Source: Dichotomicrobium sp964540795
GTDB taxonomy: Bacteria; Pseudomonadota; Alphaproteobacteria; Rhizobiales; Rhodomicrobiaceae
NCBI GenBank assembly: GCA_964540795.1
Contig: CAZINX010000003.1
Span: 124,001-188,000 of the forward strand
Length of the DNA stretch: 64,000 nt
Direction of reading: 5' to 3'
The stretch's first letter is position 1. Each line of letters opens with the position of its first letter. This document shows positions 17,142 to 24,729 of this stretch, in pieces. The translations under genes and the position numbers were made by a program. The notes under the pieces are model-generated. The model saw only the letters and a list, made by a program, of their open reading frames with translations. It made no database searches and had not been told where the DNA came from.

Positions 17142-18145
17142 TCAAGCAGCGTATCCAGTTTCTCGTCGCTCAGATCGACATGATAATACAGTTTGTAGAA
17201 GTCCTTGACCTCATTGGCGAGGTCGCCCTCCCAGCGGTCGGGATAAAGCGTCGCGGCCATCCATTTCAGGCCCATCATGCGGTTGATGGAGGGCGGCCGG
17301 TCGATCCAGCCGAACGGCGCCGTCGGCGCGAGATAGACGCGCCCGCGCTTTACCGCTTCGATGCCCTGCCAGAGCGGATTGTCCCACACAGTCTTGTAGA
17401 AGGTCGGGTCCCAGGTAACGATGGTGTCCGGGTTGGCGACGATCACCTGCTCGATCGAGGCCTGAACGATGCGCCCGCGCCCCGGCGCATCCGCGACGTT
17501 GATGCCGCCGGCGCGCTCGATGATCTCGGTGTTGATCGAGCCGCGCGTGCCGGTCTCCAGCCCGTTAGGGCCGCGCGCCAGGTAGACCCGAGGGCGCTCC
17601 TCCTCCGGCAGCCCGGCAACAAGTTCGTCGATCCGCGCGAAGGTTTCCTCGACATCGCGCGCCAGCCGCTCGCCGCGCTCCGGCACGCCGAGAATATCGC
17701 CCATCAGCCGCAGCGCCTCCGGTGTGGCCTCGAAGCGCCCGTCGATCAGGACATAGGGAATGCCTGTCTGCGCCTGCACGCGATTGGCCAGATCGATATA
17801 GGTGTCGCGCACCGAGCCGAAGTCGAAGATCAGATCCGGCGCGGTTTCCAGAACGCGCTCCAGATTGGCTTCGCCGCCGCGCCCCGTGAGCCGCCCGGTC
17901 TCCGGCAGCTCGCGATATGGCGCGGCGATGAATGGCCGCTCATCGGGTTTCAGCGCGCGCGGCCAGCCGGTCATTGCCTCCGGCTTGAGCACATAGAGGA
18001 AGATGGCCGCAGGCGGCCCGGCGGCAAAGACGGTGTTGATCTCCTCGGGCACCTCCACCGCGCGGCCCGCGCTGTCGGTTACGGTGCGCGCGTGGGCTGG
18101 GACGGCGATGAGCAGGATCGCGAAGAGAGCGGCAAGTCGCATCAT
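17114..18145 (-). CDS. periplasmic binding protein, Fe/B12-type fold (MolA-like)
   Basis: A 343-residue binding protein with a signal peptide (MMRLAALFAILLIAVPAHA) and the two-lobed class III fold of FecB/BtuF/MolA proteins. The mature N-terminus RTVTDSAGRAVEVPEEI is typical of the class. The stretch AAGPPAAIFLYVLKPEAMTGW is reminiscent of MolA-like members, while PTAPFGWIDRPPSINRMMGLKW follows near the C-terminus. It overlaps the permease start by 28 bp and directly abuts the ModA-like gene upstream. The ligand is inferred to be molybdate or tungstate from the cluster. A ferric siderophore cannot be excluded from this sequence alone. Confidence 0.85.
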   Translation of the reverse strand: MMRLAALFAILLIAVPAHARTVTDSAGRAVEVPEEINTVFAAGPPAAIFLYVLKPEAMTGWPRALKPDERPFIAAPYRELPETGRLTGRGGEANLERVLETAPDLIFDFGSVRDTYIDLANRVQAQTGIPYVLIDGRFEATPEALRLMGDILGVPERGERLARDVEETFARIDELVAGLPEEERPRVYLARGPNGLETGTRGSINTEIIERAGGINVADAPGRGRIVQASIEQVIVANPDTIVTWDPTFYKTVWDNPLWQGIEAVKRGRVYLAPTAPFGWIDRPPSINRMMGLKWMAATLYPDRWEGDLANEVKDFYKLYYHVDLSDEKLDTLLEWAKGRPPQ

Positions 18146-18910
18146 CTAGCGGTCTCCGTGAGGCAGGTTGACGGCGTCAAAGCCATATTCGGCGAGGATC
18201 GCCTGGCCGGCCGGCGAGAGCACATAGAGCGCGAAGCGCCAGGCCGCTTCTGGCGCGCCGTTCATCACCATCAGGCCGTAATCGGCACTGACGGCCAGTT
18301 GCGGCGGCAGGGCGATCATCTGCAGTTCGGGCTTCTGCGCGACGGCGCGCGCGGCGTTCGTGCGGTAGGTCAGGAAGATATCGGCCGCGCCCTCCTTGAT
18401 CGCCCAGGCGTAAGGGTTGTGGCCCTCCGGCGGCGGCGTGCTGTCCGGCGCGCCGGTCAGCGTCAGCGCCTTGGCCTTCAGCCGGTCCGCAGCGCCGGGC
18501 GCGACCGCCTCGGCCTCGTCGAACATCGCCATCGCATAATCGCCCGAAGGATCGGCCTTCGGCGTCGAGATGCCGACGGTAACGTCATCCTCGAGCAAAA
18601 GATCGAGCAGCGTATCCGGCGTCACCGTCATGTCCCCGCGCGCCAGCGCGCACAGCGCATTGCGCGCGAACAGCGCCACCGGGCCGCCGCCGCCCTGGGC
18701 TTCGAGCGCGCCGGGGTGTTCCATGTTGGCCGAGGCGAAGACATGCGCCGTCTCGCCCCATTCGATTTCCTCGCGCAGTACGCCGGATGGCCCGAAATAG
18801 GCCTGCACCTTCTCGTGATAGGCGGCGGAAAAGCTGCCCGCGATCCGGGTAAGCGGCGCTTCCAGGCTGCCGGCGGCGAACAGCACGATGGGAATATCCT
18901 GAACGGTCAT
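18146..18910 (-). CDS. ModA-like substrate-binding protein without a visible signal peptide
   Basis: A 254-residue protein of the ModA-like extracellular binding-protein family. The strand IVLFAAGSLEAPLTRIAGSF near the N-terminus corresponds to the start of mature ModA. Later segments such as GISTPKADPSGDYAMAMFDEAE, KEGAADIFLTYRTNA and YVLSPAGQAILAEYGF match the family pattern. The ATG at 18910 (MTVQDIPIV) has GAGG five bases upstream. Even the longest in-frame start (18955) gives no hydrophobic signal region, so export is unclear. It abuts the MolA-like gene with no gap and is the first gene of the minus-strand operon. Confidence 0.78.
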   Translation of the reverse strand: MTVQDIPIVLFAAGSLEAPLTRIAGSFSAAYHEKVQAYFGPSGVLREEIEWGETAHVFASANMEHPGALEAQGGGGPVALFARNALCALARGDMTVTPDTLLDLLLEDDVTVGISTPKADPSGDYAMAMFDEAEAVAPGAADRLKAKALTLTGAPDSTPPPEGHNPYAWAIKEGAADIFLTYRTNAARAVAQKPELQMIALPPQLAVSADYGLMVMNGAPEAAWRFALYVLSPAGQAILAEYGFDAVNLPHGDR

Positions 18911-19007
18911 CGGGACCTCAAGGGTTCGGATTGCGCTTGCCATGCAGCCTATCATCGCCGCGGTTGCCTGTCCGTGGCCAACGGACCGCTGCCTATCCTG
19001 AGCAACC

Positions 19008-19064
19008 CTGCAATGTTATGCAGAATTTTGTTTTCTGCGTCCATCTGTGCAAAAGCCTTTGCAC
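19008..19064. promoter_or_regulatory. cluster of three inverted repeats in the Mo/W divergent promoter region
   Basis: Three dyads occur within 57 bp between the ModA-like gene (minus) and the MOT1 gene (plus). They are CTGCA-N6-TGCAG at 19008-19023, GCAGAA-N7-TTCTGC at 19020-19038, and the perfect GTGCAAA-AGCC-TTTGCAC at 19047-19064. They are AT-richer than the surroundings and well placed to control both transcripts. None is a good match to the classical ModE box, so the regulator is unknown. Confidence 0.5.
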
Positions 19065-19118
19065 GATCCGGCGCGCCTCCGCCAATAATGATTCTAAAGA
19101 TGCAACCGGGAGGATGAT

Positions 19119-20273
19119 GTGACGTCCGTTCGCGGCGCTCCCTATCGCTGGTCCGCGCAGGAGCTGAGCGGCGCGCTCGGCGACCTCGGCACGCTGCTGC
19201 CGCTGGCGCTGGGCGCGATCGCGGTGGCTGGCCTTGCGCCGGCGGGCGTGCTCGCGGGCTTCGGGCTGTTTTATGTGGCGACGGCGCTGATCTACCGGTT
19301 GCCGGTTCCTGTCCAGCCGATGAAGGCGATGGCCGCGATCGCCATGACCGGGGCGGTCACACCGGCGATGCTGGCGGCGGGCGGCGTGTTGACGGGCGTT
19401 GCGCTGCTGGTGCTCGGGCTGACGGGGCTGATTACGAAATTCGCGCGGATCGTGCCCCGGTCGGTGATCGCCGGGCTGCAACTCGGGCTGGGCCTGGCGC
19501 TGGGCGCGGTCGCGCTGGAACTGATGTCGGGGCAGCCGGTGATCGGGGCGTTTGTGCTGGCCGTGCTGGCGCTGATGTTCATCGCGCCGAAGCTGCCAAC
19601 CGCGCTGCTCGGCGTGGCGGCGGCGATCATGCTGGGGCAGTTTTTTGGGGTCGAGAACACCGCCCTTGGCACCGTCAATGCGCTCTCGCTCGCGGACTTG
19701 TGGCCAACATTGGCTGAACTTGAAGGCGCAATCTCGCACCTCGTCCTGCCGCAGCTCGCGCTCACGCTGACCAACGCCGTTTTGCTGACCGCGCTGATCG
19801 CGGGGGATTATTTCGGCGAGCGGGCCGAGCATGTCACGCCGCCGCGGTTGGCGACGACCAGCGGTCTGGCGAATGTCGCGCTGGCGCCGTTCGGCGCGCT
19901 GCCGATGTGCCACGGCGCGGGCGGCCTGGCGGCGCATCACCGTTTTGGCGCGCGCAGCGGGGCCGCGCCGCTGATGCTGGGGCTGGCCTTTCTCGCGCTG
20001 GCGCTTGCCCCTTCGGAGATTACCGCAACGGCGCTCGCGGCAATCCCGGCAGCCGGGCTGGGCGCGCTCCTGCTGATCGCGGCGGGCGAACTGGCGATCA
20101 GCAAGCGCCTGTTCGACTCCCGCCCCTCCTGCTGGCCGGTGATCGCGATCACCGCGGGCGTGACGGTCAGCTTCGATCCGTTCTGGGGCTTGCTCGCCGG
20201 CGGCATCGCCGAGATAATTCGCGCAAATCTCGTCCGCGCGATCCTGCGCCATCGCGAGGCCTCGCGCTCATAA
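19119..20273 (+). CDS. MOT1-type molybdate transporter (SulP-related)
   Basis: A 384-residue membrane protein with about ten helices and the two hallmark motifs of MOT1 molybdate transporters: ELSGALGDLGTLLPLALG near residue 15 and PMCHGAGGLAAHHRFGARSG near residue 265. The PVQPMKAMAAIA segment also fits. MOT1 proteins import molybdate with high affinity in plants and algae; bacterial members are common but little studied. The GTG at 19119 has GGAGG five bases upstream. It is divergent from the binding-protein/ABC operon and shares its promoter region with it. That supports a molybdate or tungstate role. Confidence 0.88.
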   Translation: MTSVRGAPYRWSAQELSGALGDLGTLLPLALGAIAVAGLAPAGVLAGFGLFYVATALIYRLPVPVQPMKAMAAIAMTGAVTPAMLAAGGVLTGVALLVLGLTGLITKFARIVPRSVIAGLQLGLGLALGAVALELMSGQPVIGAFVLAVLALMFIAPKLPTALLGVAAAIMLGQFFGVENTALGTVNALSLADLWPTLAELEGAISHLVLPQLALTLTNAVLLTALIAGDYFGERAEHVTPPRLATTSGLANVALAPFGALPMCHGAGGLAAHHRFGARSGAAPLMLGLAFLALALAPSEITATALAAIPAAGLGALLLIAAGELAISKRLFDSRPSCWPVIAITAGVTVSFDPFWGLLAGGIAEIIRANLVRAILRHREASRS

Positions 20274-20354
20274 GTGGCGGGCGGGCGCGGAACATCTCAA
20301 CACGGTTGCGTGTTATTATGCGCCAACTGACAAAGGCATGTTCCGACTGCGCCG

Positions 20355-23300
20355 ATGGCCCAAACCGAAACCATCGTCATTTCCGCCGATCGCTTCGACG
20401 CGGCCATTTTCGACCTCGACGGCGTCATCACCGACACGGCGCGCACCCATGCCAGCGCCTGGAAACGCCTGTTCGACGCCTTCCTGCGCGCGCGCGACGA
20501 GGCGGATTTCGCGCCCTTCGATATCGACCGCGATTATTACCGATATGTGGACGGCCGACCGCGCTATGAGGGCGTGCAGAGCTTTCTCGACTCGCGCGGC
20601 ATCGCCCTGCCCTACGGCGACCCGTCCGACGCGCCGGGCATGGACACCGTCTGCGCACTCGGCAACGCGAAGAATGAACACTTCCGCGAAGCCATCGCCA
20701 GCGAGGGGGTAAAAGTCTTCGAGGACTCGCCGGACCTGATCCGCAAGCTGCGCGCGGCGGGCGTCAAGGTCGGATTGGTCACCGCGAGCCGCAACGGCGC
20801 ACTGATCGTCGAGGCGGCTGGGCTTGCGGAGTTGTTCGACGCGCGCGTCGATGGCGAGGACATCGCCCAATCCGGTCTCAAGGGCAAGCCCGCGCCCGAC
20901 AGCTTCCTGGAATGCGCGCACCGGCTGGGCGTCGAAGCCGGCAGCAGTGTCGTCTTCGAGGACGCGCTTGTCGGCGTCGAGGCTGGACGGCGCGGCGGCT
21001 TCGGCCTGGTTGTCGGCGTGGATCGGGGCGATGCTGGCCGCCCGCTGATCGGTCACGGCGCGGATGTGGTGGTCAGTGATTTCGGCCATATCATCGTCGG
21101 CTCGCCGGGCGTGCCCGCCGCCGACAATGACCAGTGGTCGATGATCCTCGACGGTTTCGACCCGGAGCGGGAGGGGCTGCGCGAAGCGCTCTGCACGCTC
21201 GGCAACGGCTATTTCGCGACGCGCGGCGCGGCGCAGGAGGCGAGCGCGGACCATGTGCACTATCCCGGCACCTATCTTGCGGGCGGCTATGACCGGCTGA
21301 AAACTCATATCGCCGGCGAAGTCATCGAAAACGAGGATCTGGTCAACTTCCCGAACTGGCTGCCGCTGAATTTCCGCCCTGCGGACGGCGACTGGCTGGA
21401 CCTGAAACAGACGAACATCCTCGATTACCGCGTCCAACTGGACCTGCGCCACGGCCTGCTGAAACGCACGCTGCGCGTTGAGGATGGAGAGGGTCGGCGC
21501 TCGCGCCTCGACAGCCGGCGCTTCGTGCATATGAGCGCACGCCAATATGCGGGCATCGAGACGACCATCACCGCCGAAAACTGGTCCGGCCCGGTGCAAC
21601 TCCGTTCCGCGTTGGACGGGCGCGTCACCAACAGCGGCGTGGCGCGCTACCGCGATCTGCGCGGCGATCATCTTGAGCCGGCCGGCCAGGACGACGGCGA
21701 TGCGAGCCCGATCTGGCTGCGCGTGCGCACCAAACAGTCGCGCATCGAGATGGCGCAGGCGGCCCGGACGGTGATCTACCGGGACGGTACACCAGTTGAT
21801 TGCACGCGCCAGCTTGTCACCGAACCGGGCTGTGTCGCCGAGGACGTGAGCTTCGCGCTTCAGGAGGGCTGCCCGATCACGGTCGAGAAGATCGTCGCGC
21901 TCTACACATCGCGCGACACGGCCATCTCCGAGGCCGCGCTCGAAGCCCGTGAAGCCGCCCGGCGCGCCCCCCGCTTCCGGGAGTTGCAGCGCAGCCATGC
22001 CGATGCCTGGGACCGGCTGTGGCAGCGCGCGGACATTGCCATCCATGACGGCGGGCAGGACCATCCGACATTGCTCCTGCGCCTGCACGCTTTTCACTTG
22101 CTGCAGGTCATGTCGCCGAACACGGTCGAATTCGACGCGGGCGTCCCGGCGCGCGGGCTGCATGGCGAGGCCTATCGCGGTCACATCTTCTGGGACGAGT
22201 TGTTCATCTTCCCGTTCTTCAATGTCCGGTTCCCCGAAATCGCCCGCGCGATCATCGACTACCGCCACCGCCGGCTGGATGCCGCGCGACGGCTGGCCCG
22301 TGAAGCGGGTTTCAGGGGCGCGATGTATCCCTGGCAAAGCGGCAGCAACGGCCGGGAAGAGAGCCAGCGAATTCACCTCAACCCGCGCTCCGGCAACTGG
22401 ATTCCCGATAACACGCACCTCCAGCGCCATGTCAGCGCGGCCATCGCCTACAATGTGTGGCAGCACTTTCAGGCGACCTCCGACCTCAAGTTCCTGCGCG
22501 CGGCCGGGGCGGAGATGCTTCTGGAGATCGCGCGCTTCTGGGCGAGCCTGGCGGAATGGAACCCCGAGCGCGGGCGCTATGACATCCGCGGCGTGATGGG
22601 GCCGGACGAGTATCACGACGCCTATCCCGACGCTGACAAACCGGGGCTGAACAACAACGCCTACACCAATGTCATGGCGGTCTGGTGCCTCAGCACGGCG
22701 CGGGAATGTCTCGACCTGCTGCCGCCGGGCTGGCGGGCGGAAATCCGCGGGGACCTCGCGCTGACCGACGACGAGCTGGACCGCTGGGCCGACATCGCGC
22801 AGAAGTTGTTTGTGCCCTTCCACGGCGACGGCATCATCAGCCAGTTCGAGGGCTATGAGTCGCTCGACGAGTTCGACTGGGCTGGCTACCGCGAAAAATA
22901 CGGCAACATCGAGCGGCTCGACCGCATCCTGGAGTCCGAAGGCGACACGCCGAACCGCTACAAGCTCTCCAAGCAGGCCGACGTGCTGATGCTGTTCTAC
23001 CTGTTCTCGGCGGAACAGCTCACCGCGCTTTTGCGCCAACTCGGCTATCCCTTCGATCCGGGCACGATCCCGCGCAACGTCGATTATTACCTCAAGCGCA
23101 CCGCCCATGGCTCCTCGCTCAGCCATGTGGTGCACTCCTGGGTGCTGGCGCGCACCGACCGCGAACGCTCTTGGCGGTTGTTCCACGAGGCGCTCAAGAA
23201 CGACGTTGCCTACCGTGACGACATCACGACCCATGAAGGCATCCACCTCGGCGCGATGGCGGCGACGGTGGACATCATCCAGCGCTGCTATTCCGGCATG

Positions 23301-23525
23301 GAGCTGCGCCACGGGCGGCTATGGCTTCATCCATCCCTGCCGGATGAGCTGAGGGAGGTCTGCTTCACGATGGTTTATCAGGACAACGAGCTGGAGGTGC
23401 ATATCCGCAGCGATGCCGTCCGCCTGCGCGCGGCGCGCTACGCCACACACCCGGCCGAGATTTTCATCAATGGCGAGCCCTGCGTGATCCGGCCCGGCGA
23501 GACGATCGAACGTCCGCTGCGCTAG
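20355..23525 (+). CDS. fused beta-phosphoglucomutase (HAD) and GH65 disaccharide phosphorylase
   Basis: A 1056-residue fusion. Residues about 10-250 are a HAD beta-phosphoglucomutase-like domain (DLDGVITDT, nucleophile Asp20, acid/base Asp22; later VTASRNG and FEDALVGVEAG). Residues about 260-1050 are a glycoside hydrolase family 65 phosphorylase. It has GLHGEAYRGHIFWDE near residue 601 and the catalytic acid in VMGPDEYHD (Glu752). GH65 enzymes split trehalose, maltose, kojibiose or nigerose to glucose plus beta-glucose 1-phosphate, which the mutase would turn into glucose 6-phosphate. In mycobacteria the two activities are separate adjacent genes (Rv3400/Rv3401). The exact disaccharide cannot be read from sequence. 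Gluconeogenic genes follow. Confidence 0.9.
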   Translation: MAQTETIVISADRFDAAIFDLDGVITDTARTHASAWKRLFDAFLRARDEADFAPFDIDRDYYRYVDGRPRYEGVQSFLDSRGIALPYGDPSDAPGMDTVCALGNAKNEHFREAIASEGVKVFEDSPDLIRKLRAAGVKVGLVTASRNGALIVEAAGLAELFDARVDGEDIAQSGLKGKPAPDSFLECAHRLGVEAGSSVVFEDALVGVEAGRRGGFGLVVGVDRGDAGRPLIGHGADVVVSDFGHIIVGSPGVPAADNDQWSMILDGFDPEREGLREALCTLGNGYFATRGAAQEASADHVHYPGTYLAGGYDRLKTHIAGEVIENEDLVNFPNWLPLNFRPADGDWLDLKQTNILDYRVQLDLRHGLLKRTLRVEDGEGRRSRLDSRRFVHMSARQYAGIETTITAENWSGPVQLRSALDGRVTNSGVARYRDLRGDHLEPAGQDDGDASPIWLRVRTKQSRIEMAQAARTVIYRDGTPVDCTRQLVTEPGCVAEDVSFALQEGCPITVEKIVALYTSRDTAISEAALEAREAARRAPRFRELQRSHADAWDRLWQRADIAIHDGGQDHPTLLLRLHAFHLLQVMSPNTVEFDAGVPARGLHGEAYRGHIFWDELFIFPFFNVRFPEIARAIIDYRHRRLDAARRLAREAGFRGAMYPWQSGSNGREESQRIHLNPRSGNWIPDNTHLQRHVSAAIAYNVWQHFQATSDLKFLRAAGAEMLLEIARFWASLAEWNPERGRYDIRGVMGPDEYHDAYPDADKPGLNNNAYTNVMAVWCLSTARECLDLLPPGWRAEIRGDLALTDDELDRWADIAQKLFVPFHGDGIISQFEGYESLDEFDWAGYREKYGNIERLDRILESEGDTPNRYKLSKQADVLMLFYLFSAEQLTALLRQLGYPFDPGTIPRNVDYYLKRTAHGSSLSHVVHSWVLARTDRERSWRLFHEALKNDVAYRDDITTHEGIHLGAMAATVDIIQRCYSGMELRHGRLWLHPSLPDELREVCFTMVYQDNELEVHIRSDAVRLRAARYATHPAEIFINGEPCVIRPGETIERPLR

Positions 23526-23613
23526 CGGATGCCTTAACAAGGGTAAAGGACCGGCTACCCGCCGACGGCGTAGCCTATTGCTAGGTAATGTCCGTGAAAG
23601 AGCGAGGTCGCAG

Positions 23614-24720
23614 ATGGCTGATCTTCTCACATTCAGCGTCATCAAGGCCGATGTGGGCGGCTTTGTCGGCCACTCCAACGTCCACCCCGAGCTTCTGGAA
23701 ACCGCGCGCAAGCAGACCGCCGAGGCGATCAGTTCCGGCCTGCTCATCGACGCCTACGTGACCAACTGCGGCGACGACCTGCAGCTTATCATGACGCACC
23801 GGCACGGCGTCGATCACAGCGAAGTCCACCAGTTCGCGTGGGACACCTTCGTCGCCTGCACCGAGACCGCCAAGAGCCTGAAACTTTACGGCGCGGGCCA
23901 GGACCTGCTGTCGGACACCTTCGCCGGGAACGTCACGGGCATGGGCCCCGGCGTCGCGGAAATGGAATTCGAGGAGCGTCCGAGCGAGCCGGTCATCGTG
24001 TTCATGGCCGACAAGACATCGCCCGGCGCGTGGAACCTGCCGCTGTTCAACATCTACGCCAACCCGTTCAATTCGCCGGGGCTGGTGATCGACACCAAGA
24101 TGCACCAGGGCTTCGAGTTCGAGGTCATGGACGTGATCGATCACAAGAGCATCCGCTTCGTCTGCCCGGAAGAGATGTACGAGATGCTCATGTTCATCGG
24201 CGCGCCGCGACGGTACATGATCAAGCATGTCTATCGCCGCATGGACGGGATGATCGCCGCGTCCGCCTCGACACAGCGGCTCAGCCTGATCGCTGGCAAA
24301 TATGTCGGCAAGGACGACCCGGTGCTGGTCACGCGCTGTCAGTCCGGCCTGCCGGCGGTGGGAGAGACGCTTGAGCCGTTCACCTTCCCGCACACGGCGG
24401 AGGGCTGGATGCGCGGCTCGCATCACGGCCCGCTCATGCCGTGCAGCTTCGAGGACGCCACGCCCTCGCGCTTCGACGGCCCGCCGCGGGTGATCGCCGC
24501 CGGTTTCCAGGTCAACGAGGGGCAGCTGGTCGGCCCGCGCGACATGTTCGCCGATCCGGCGTTTGACCGCGCCCGCGCGCAGGCCAACGAGGTCGCGGAT
24601 TATCTCCGCCGGCATGGCCCGTTCGAACCGCACCGCCTCGGCCTCGACGAGATGGAATACACGACCATGCCGCAACTCATGGAGAAGTTCAAAGACCGCT
24701 GGGTGGATGTGTCGGATTAG
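23614..24720 (+). CDS. bifunctional fructose-1,6-bisphosphate aldolase/phosphatase (class V, archaeal type)
   Basis: A 368-residue enzyme of the FBPA/P family. It condenses triose phosphates and dephosphorylates the FBP formed, making gluconeogenesis unidirectional. Metal ligands seen in archaeal enzymes are in place: Asp13 and His20 in KADVGGFVGH, and Asp54-Asp55 in NCGDD. The Schiff-base region GKYVGKDDP (about 228-236) contains Tyr230 and Lys233. The ATG at 23614 follows GCGAGGTCGCAG, and a 12-codon upstream extension is rejected. The PEP synthase gene follows after nine bases. The family is best known from archaea and deep-branching bacteria, which makes its presence here notable. Confidence 0.9.
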   Translation: MADLLTFSVIKADVGGFVGHSNVHPELLETARKQTAEAISSGLLIDAYVTNCGDDLQLIMTHRHGVDHSEVHQFAWDTFVACTETAKSLKLYGAGQDLLSDTFAGNVTGMGPGVAEMEFEERPSEPVIVFMADKTSPGAWNLPLFNIYANPFNSPGLVIDTKMHQGFEFEVMDVIDHKSIRFVCPEEMYEMLMFIGAPRRYMIKHVYRRMDGMIAASASTQRLSLIAGKYVGKDDPVLVTRCQSGLPAVGETLEPFTFPHTAEGWMRGSHHGPLMPCSFEDATPSRFDGPPRVIAAGFQVNEGQLVGPRDMFADPAFDRARAQANEVADYLRRHGPFEPHRLGLDEMEYTTMPQLMEKFKDRWVDVSD

Positions 24721-24729
24721 GGCCGGCGC

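Noticed and set aside
15289..17145. A 618-residue minus-strand frame spanning permease and ATPase
   Set aside because: Its N-terminal two thirds are out of frame with the permease and lack membrane segments. Only the part from 16110 encodes the ATPase, which has its own ATG at the permease stop.
20316..23312. A 998-residue open frame on the minus strand across the PGM-GH65 gene
   Set aside because: It is antisense to a protein with intact catalytic motifs and has no ribosome binding site or family pattern; high GC creates such frames.
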